A DNA stretch of 41,175 nt, from the NCBI RefSeq assembly GCF_000220395.1, contig NW_004086966.1:1-41175 (forward strand). The letters are read 5' to 3'. This stretch comes from Ichthyophthirius multifiliis. Its lineage: Eukaryota > Ciliophora > Oligohymenophorea > Hymenostomatida. Positions 36,316 through 41,175 of this stretch are shown here, piece after piece. The position numbers were made by a program, and so were the translations under genes. Within the stretch, counting starts at the first letter, position 1, and each line of letters opens with the position of its first letter. The notes below the pieces were generated by a model that searched no databases, was not told the origin of the DNA, and saw nothing but the letters and a program-made list of their open reading frames with translations.

Positions 36316-38585
36316 TCAAATAATTTTTTTCTAATTATAATTTTGTTTATAATACTCTTTACTTTTTTAAAACCTTAAAGAATTCATTTGACTAATATGT
36401 GTTTCCTAATTAATTGAAGAATTCGATTAAAAGCTTTAAGGCGATTAAAATTTCTCTCCTAAAACCATTTCTTATAATTACTTATCTCCACTTTTTAATG
36501 GACTTTCTGAATCTTCCTTATCTTTTTTTAAATAAAGAGCAGGATTTATCGAAAAACTTTATCTATTGTATTATTATTTGCTTTTTAAACAACTTGATTA
36601 ACTTAAATTATTCACTTTATTTTATATTTATTCATTTTAAGGCAGAAAGAAAACATTAAAAGGGTTCTTTTATAATTTTAGAGGTTGATTTATGGATATT
36701 TACTTAATAGTTTCATTCGAATTGATTAATTTTTTATCGTTTTTTTTTTAAAAGACATTTATGTGATTTTTTTAAGAATATTTATCATTTTATTATATTT
36801 TACTCTAATTCGAATCTTAATTTTTTTAAAATATATTAAAGATTTTTTATAATAAAGATGTTTAAGAAGCTTCATTTGGCTTTTTGGACGAATTATATTC
36901 ATAAAGGGAAATTAAAGTGTTTATTTTAGGCTTTAAATACTCATCAAAATGTTCGGTTTTTATTTATTTATCACTATTGTTTGAGTTTTCACATGATTCT
37001 TGGTAATTAATTTAAATTAAAGAATTATTAAAAGATTTTTCTTATTTTTTTTCCGTTTAATAATTATTATTTTAATTTACACATTTCAAATTTCGTACAT
37101 AGTAGTTATTTTTCTCAAAGCTTTTTTTTATTTTTGTTATATATATTTTTTTTTTATTTTTAAGAAAATATTTGTTTTATTTTTTACTTTTTTTATACTT
37201 TTAATATATAAGTTTTTCTTAACGAATTACGTATTTTTTGCTGTTTTCTTTCTTTTTTATTGTTAGATTTTTATTAGGATTTTATGGATTTTATAAATAT
37301 ATTTATTCGAGTTCTTCCATTAGTTAGTTTGTTACTTTAAATGTTTACGCTACTTAAAATAATTAATTTTGGTACTTAGTATTATATATAAATATTGATT
37401 TTATTTATTATTTTAGAAATAAACTTATATCATCTTCATCTATTTCTAGTAAGTGTTCTTTTTTTTTTATATATATATATATATATATTATTATAGAAAA
37501 AATATCATTTTTTATTACTTTTTATTAACTATATTATCCCAATTGCTATTTTAATTAAATATTTATAACCTTTAAAAAGGAAAAGCATCCATACTAAATA
37601 AAATAAAAAAACTTTTAAAGAAAAATAAAAATAAAAAAACCTTTTAAAACTACTTATATATTTAAATCATACGAAAATAAAGTCAAAAACCATTAAGTAG
37701 AAAAATAATTTATTTAAAAATCTTTTTTAGTTAAAAATAAATATATATCTGGTAAGTAACTTTTAACAAATAGTTCAAGTTAATAATCTAATATTTTCGT
37801 ACCTTTAAAGTTACTCTTAAATAAATTACCTAATTTCATTTTCTTCATCATATAATTTAAAATCCAATAGGTTTATTCGTTCTAAAATCCATTTTAAATA
37901 AAAACTCCTGCAATAATATTCCATCCCTAAATATAACCAATATCACTAATGGAATGAGATAATGCAATTAAAATACTTCCCAAATTGTTTATTGTATAAG
38001 TGTTTTAAAAATATTCATTTTATTGAAATGTTCTATTTATATCTTTTTTTATGTCTTGATAATATTAAGATTATTTTATACTATTTTTCTTTTTTTATTA
38101 AAAAAATAAATAAATTCTTCTTTTAGTTTTTTTACATAATACTAATGATAATATATCCTTTATAATAATGTAAAGTTTATTTAATTATCAAAAAAATCTA
38201 CAAAATATTAATAAGGTCTATGTACAATTTAGTCAATTACATATTATTCTAGTTTTTTTTTTACATATGGGTTTGTACTTAAATTCTAAACTTTTTTTCT
38301 GAATGCTTTTGCTAAAATTAATAAATCTGATAGGGTTAAATAAGGAAATATCTTTACAAATATCTAATTAAATTTGAATATAACTAATTACTTGTATTAA
38401 AATAAATTTTGTTATTGTTTCTTGCGGGATGTAAATGATGCATGTACTTTTCTATATAAAGGTAATTAATTATAAGTTCCTTCTTATATTAGCGAATCCC
38501 TTAATTCTCCATCCTACTCATTAAATATTATTAATTCTTCATCTTAATAAGTATTTAAATTAATTGGGTAAGTTTTATTTTGCAT
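36316..38585 (-). CDS. TBC-domain Rab GTPase-activating protein
   Basis: Four exons (38585-37641, 37593-37519, 37457-37199, 37120-36316) encode about 694 residues. The TBC domain spans about residues 130-355 and keeps both catalytic fingers: the Arg in DIKKDINRTF and the Gln in DIGYIQGWN. WFLTLFSYDL and the final WMLFLFKGYKYL helix follow. Such proteins accelerate GTP hydrolysis by Rab GTPases in membrane traffic. Residues about 74-115 (IFVKIFPYLTLSDLLIL) resemble an F-box, but this is tentative. The C-terminal 300 residues are disordered and Ser/Asn/Gln-rich. One frame shift at about 38060-38150, in a region of T7 and A7 runs, needs one extra base; with it, exon 1 ends in the phase required by the first intron. 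Confidence 0.88.
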
Positions 38586-39785
38586 ATATTTTAATTTAGT
38601 AAGAAAATTATTATTTTTGTTTTTTTTTAAAAAAAAAAAACTAGTACTAATTATTTCTTGTTTAAATTTTGATTATAATTTATATATTTTATTTTATTAT
38701 TTTAAAAAAGTTAAAAATATATACTTATTTTTATCAAGTTTATTTAATTTTTTTAATAAACTTAACTCAACCAACATACATATATTAAAAATTATTATTT
38801 AAAAAAAATATAATTCTTTTTATTTTTTTTTAAAGATATTTTTAAAAAAATGATTATAAATGTTATCTAATGATATATATTTATAAATTTTTAATGATAT
38901 TAATAATTTATTTTATCATTAATATATTATTAATATATAAGCAATTAAAGATTAATAATAATAAAAATTAAATATAACTTTTATGTTGTTAAATAAAACA
39001 TATCTTATCATTAATATCTTTATATTAGAAAAAATAAAAAAAAATATATAAATAATAAAGCTAAATAATATTTATTAAAAATATTTTTTTTTTTTAAGAC
39101 TAAAAATTTTGTTATTAGGCTTGATTAAAAATAATAGAACATATAAAAAGTAGATAGATATATATAAAAGTTTATAAAAATTCGGAAAAAATGGTATAAT
39201 AAACACTGGAATCATTTAATTATGAATATATTAATTTTTATTTATGAACTATTTATTTTTTCTCATTATATTAATAGATTAAGAAATCGAATTTTATTTA
39301 AATTATATTCTAAAATAATTTAATAGACAATTAAAAATAAATTAATTATAATAAATAATTTTTAGATAAATAAAAAAAAAATTATTATTAAATAAAAAAA
39401 AAATTAAAATAAATAAAAAATTTAAAAATATAATATATAATATTTTATTTATAAAATAAATATTTTTTTATTTATATCATAAATATAAGTAATATTTTAT
39501 TCAAATATTGCATATTAAATATAACTATTTCATTTCCAAAAAAATATTAAATGTAATGATTCGAAATTTTCGAATTTCAATTCGAAAATAAAACAATTAA
39601 TATTTGATTTTTTTTTGTTAAATTGCCTTATAATTTATATTCAAATCAATAAAAAAAAATATTTCAAAAATTATATAATTAAATTTAAAAATATACCAAA
39701 AAATAAAATTAATTCTATCCTTACTAATCACCTTAACATTAGTAACTAATTTTTATAAATTTAACCCATCACGACTGTTATTACT
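38586..39785. other. Gene-free AT-rich region
   Basis: About 1.2 kb with no protein-like frame on either strand. Near 39560-39590 there are overlapping TTCGAA palindromes (TTCGAAATTTTCGAA and a nearby ATTCGAA), an imperfect inverted repeat of unknown meaning. Confidence 0.5.
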
Positions 39786-39998
39786 AGTTTTTCTATTCTA
39801 AGCAAAGCATGGCTATATGTATTGTTCACCCGAAAAAAGATTATATAGATTCAAAGTATTCAGTGATAGCTTATATTTAATAGACGAAAACTAAAAAAAC
39901 CAATGGAAAAAATGGAACTAAAGATTTCTGGAAAGTTAAAAGTTATTGGTCTAAGTTTTGTGGAAAAAAAGGGTATTTCAGATTGGTTAAAGGAAAGG
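39786..39998 (+). pseudogene. Relic of a papain-family (C1A) cysteine protease
   Basis: Two adjoining frames recall opposite ends of a cathepsin. From about 39790 to 39893 one frame reads like the I29 inhibitory propeptide (KHGYMYCSPEKRLYRFKVF ... IDEN). From about 39896 to 39998 another frame reads like the C-terminal end of the mature enzyme (NGTKDFWKVKSYW, then GKKGYFRLVKGKG). The region between them, including the catalytic Cys and His, is absent. The family's NSW block is SYW here, so the catalytic Asn is also gone. A GT donor follows at 39999, as if an exon ended there. This is most simply an internally deleted pseudogene of a host lysosomal or secreted protease. Confidence 0.55.
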
Positions 39999-41175
39999 GT
40001 AAATTTTTTATTAATAATTATGTTTTATATCCTAAAGTTTAATAATTATTTATATATATATATAGTGTTTAATTTTAATTTATTTTAAGTTTTTATTATT
40101 ATTATTTATAATATTTTATAATTATTATATGTTTAGTTTAATAATATTTTTAAATAATAATAATTATTTAAAATTAAGAAAATATTATTGTATTTATTTA
40201 TAAAATATCTAAAGTGATCAGAACAGGATAACACAAATAATTAAATTGAATACGATAATTAGGCTCATATTATATAAAAAATAATAACAAAATATAAGAA
40301 AAATGTATAAGTTATATAATTTTCAAAAATATTAAAAAGATGAAAATAAATAGAATATAAATTTTTATTTTTTAAAAAATAATAAATAAATACAATTCTA
40401 AAACAGTTTTCACTAAACGTGGAAAATATTCAGTAATTACCAATATCAACTAAGTTTATTTATTAAAGAAAAAACAAATAATAATAACTTAGCAAAAAAA
40501 AAAATTATAGCAAAAGAAAATAATATAAGACACAAAACACTGTTCTCAAGAGTAATTCTCTTCACTATTAATTTACATAGAAAAAAAAAATAGATAGGTT
40601 ATGATTAAACGTAGAAAAAACCGCAATTTTTTTTCAAAATAAATAATAAACATATTTTGAGTTGATAAAATAAATATAAACAATATTAAAATATAAATGT
40701 AAAATAAAGAATTAAATGTTTATAAATAAATAATAACTAAAAAATTTAAATAAATAAAATAAAAAATGTATATGTACATGTGTATGTATATGTATATGTA
40801 TATGTGTATGTATATGTATATGTGTATGTATATGTATATGTATATATATATCTATATTATATATTTTATTTATTTTAAATTATATTATAAATTTCTTTAT
40901 TATTTATTTCTATTATATTAATTTTTAAATTATATATATATAATTTTATTTTATAAATTATTAAATATAAGATTATTTATTTATTTATTTTTTAAATATT
41001 AATTATTAAATATTTCAAAATATTTTTTATATTATTTTATATTTTATATTTTTTATATTTAATAATATTTAAATTATCAATTTAGATATTATGAATCTTT
41101 TTATAATTCATTTTAATATTTAATAATTTTTAAATTATATTTATATTTACTTGTTTGTAATTATTTAATTTTTGT
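39999..41175. other. Gene-free AT-rich right end
   Basis: The last 1.2 kb has no convincing coding frame or RNA gene. It contains a TATGTA microsatellite (40767-40850) and otherwise A/T low-complexity DNA. No telomeric C4A2/T2G4 repeat is seen at the window edge. Confidence 0.5.
40767..40850 (+). repeat. TATGTA/TGTATA microsatellite
   Basis: About 84 bases of tandem TGTATA and TGTATG units with a central ACATG. It is the only G-bearing microsatellite in the window and is partly self-complementary (TGTACA core). Confidence 0.9.

Noticed and set aside
36414-36659. Plus-strand hydrophobic open frame
   Set aside because: It is antisense to the well-supported C-terminal exon of the TBC gene; T-rich antisense of Lys/Asn/Gln-rich coding DNA always looks like a membrane protein.
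1-41175. Transposon, retroelement or virus-like element
   Set aside because: No transposase, reverse transcriptase, integrase or capsid-like motif and no long terminal repeats were seen on either strand; repeats are simple microsatellites.

Overview
This window looks like nuclear (probably macronuclear) DNA of an oligohymenophorean ciliate related to Tetrahymena and Ichthyophthirius. It is extremely A+T-rich, clearly above 80% by eye. Read with the standard code it shows only short fragments. Read with the ciliate code (TAA and TAG = Gln, TGA the only stop) it resolves into long recognisable genes that all end in TGA. Introns are short, AT-rich and GT..AG; I place 40 with good support, most of them 37-80 nt. 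The very high A+T makes Ichthyophthirius multifiliis my best guess, but that is inference.

Layout, left to right. 1-1281: no gene seen. 1282-2736 (+): importin-alpha-like protein. 3410-7539 (-): XMAP215/ch-TOG microtubule polymerase with two poly-Gln tracts. 8166-11390 (-): large unrecognised coiled-coil protein. 12169-12972 (-): single C2H2 zinc-finger protein. 13105-15243 (+): coiled-coil/ankyrin protein with seven introns. 15559-17315 (+): ubiquitin-specific protease. 17524-18780 (+): ANTH-domain protein. 19113-21075 (+): cytosolic seryl-tRNA synthetase. 22621-23660 (+): ribosomal L7/uL30-family protein, probably Rlp7-like. 23897-25049 (-): a second zinc-finger protein, paralogous to the first. 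25929-26708 (-): uncertain AT-rich reading frame. 27029-28177 (-): N/Q/S-rich coiled-coil protein. 28631-30084 (-): nine-MORN-repeat protein with an acylation-type N terminus. 30202-30762 (+): TXNDC17/TRP14-like thioredoxin. 30889-36093 (-): giant multi-membrane PAS protein of the ciliate TmcB-like type. 36316-38585 (-): TBC (Rab-GAP) protein. 38586-41175: mostly non-coding, with a relic of a papain-type protease and a TATGTA-type microsatellite.

The genes are ordinary single eukaryotic transcription units and show no operon or pathway clustering. Nuclear import, microtubule growth, ubiquitin removal, clathrin-type and Rab traffic, translation, redox and membrane sensing are simply neighbours. 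I see no transposon, virus-like element, CRISPR array or obvious defence system.

The most useful points for a reader are these: the reassigned code; the two related zinc-finger genes 11 kb apart, one with a contracted Cys pair; the TAA microsatellites translated as poly-Gln; and four well-supported apparent frameshifts (plus one weaker case). All of these frameshifts sit at or near homopolymers and all are resolved by one extra base, which suggests base-calling undercounts rather than broken genes.
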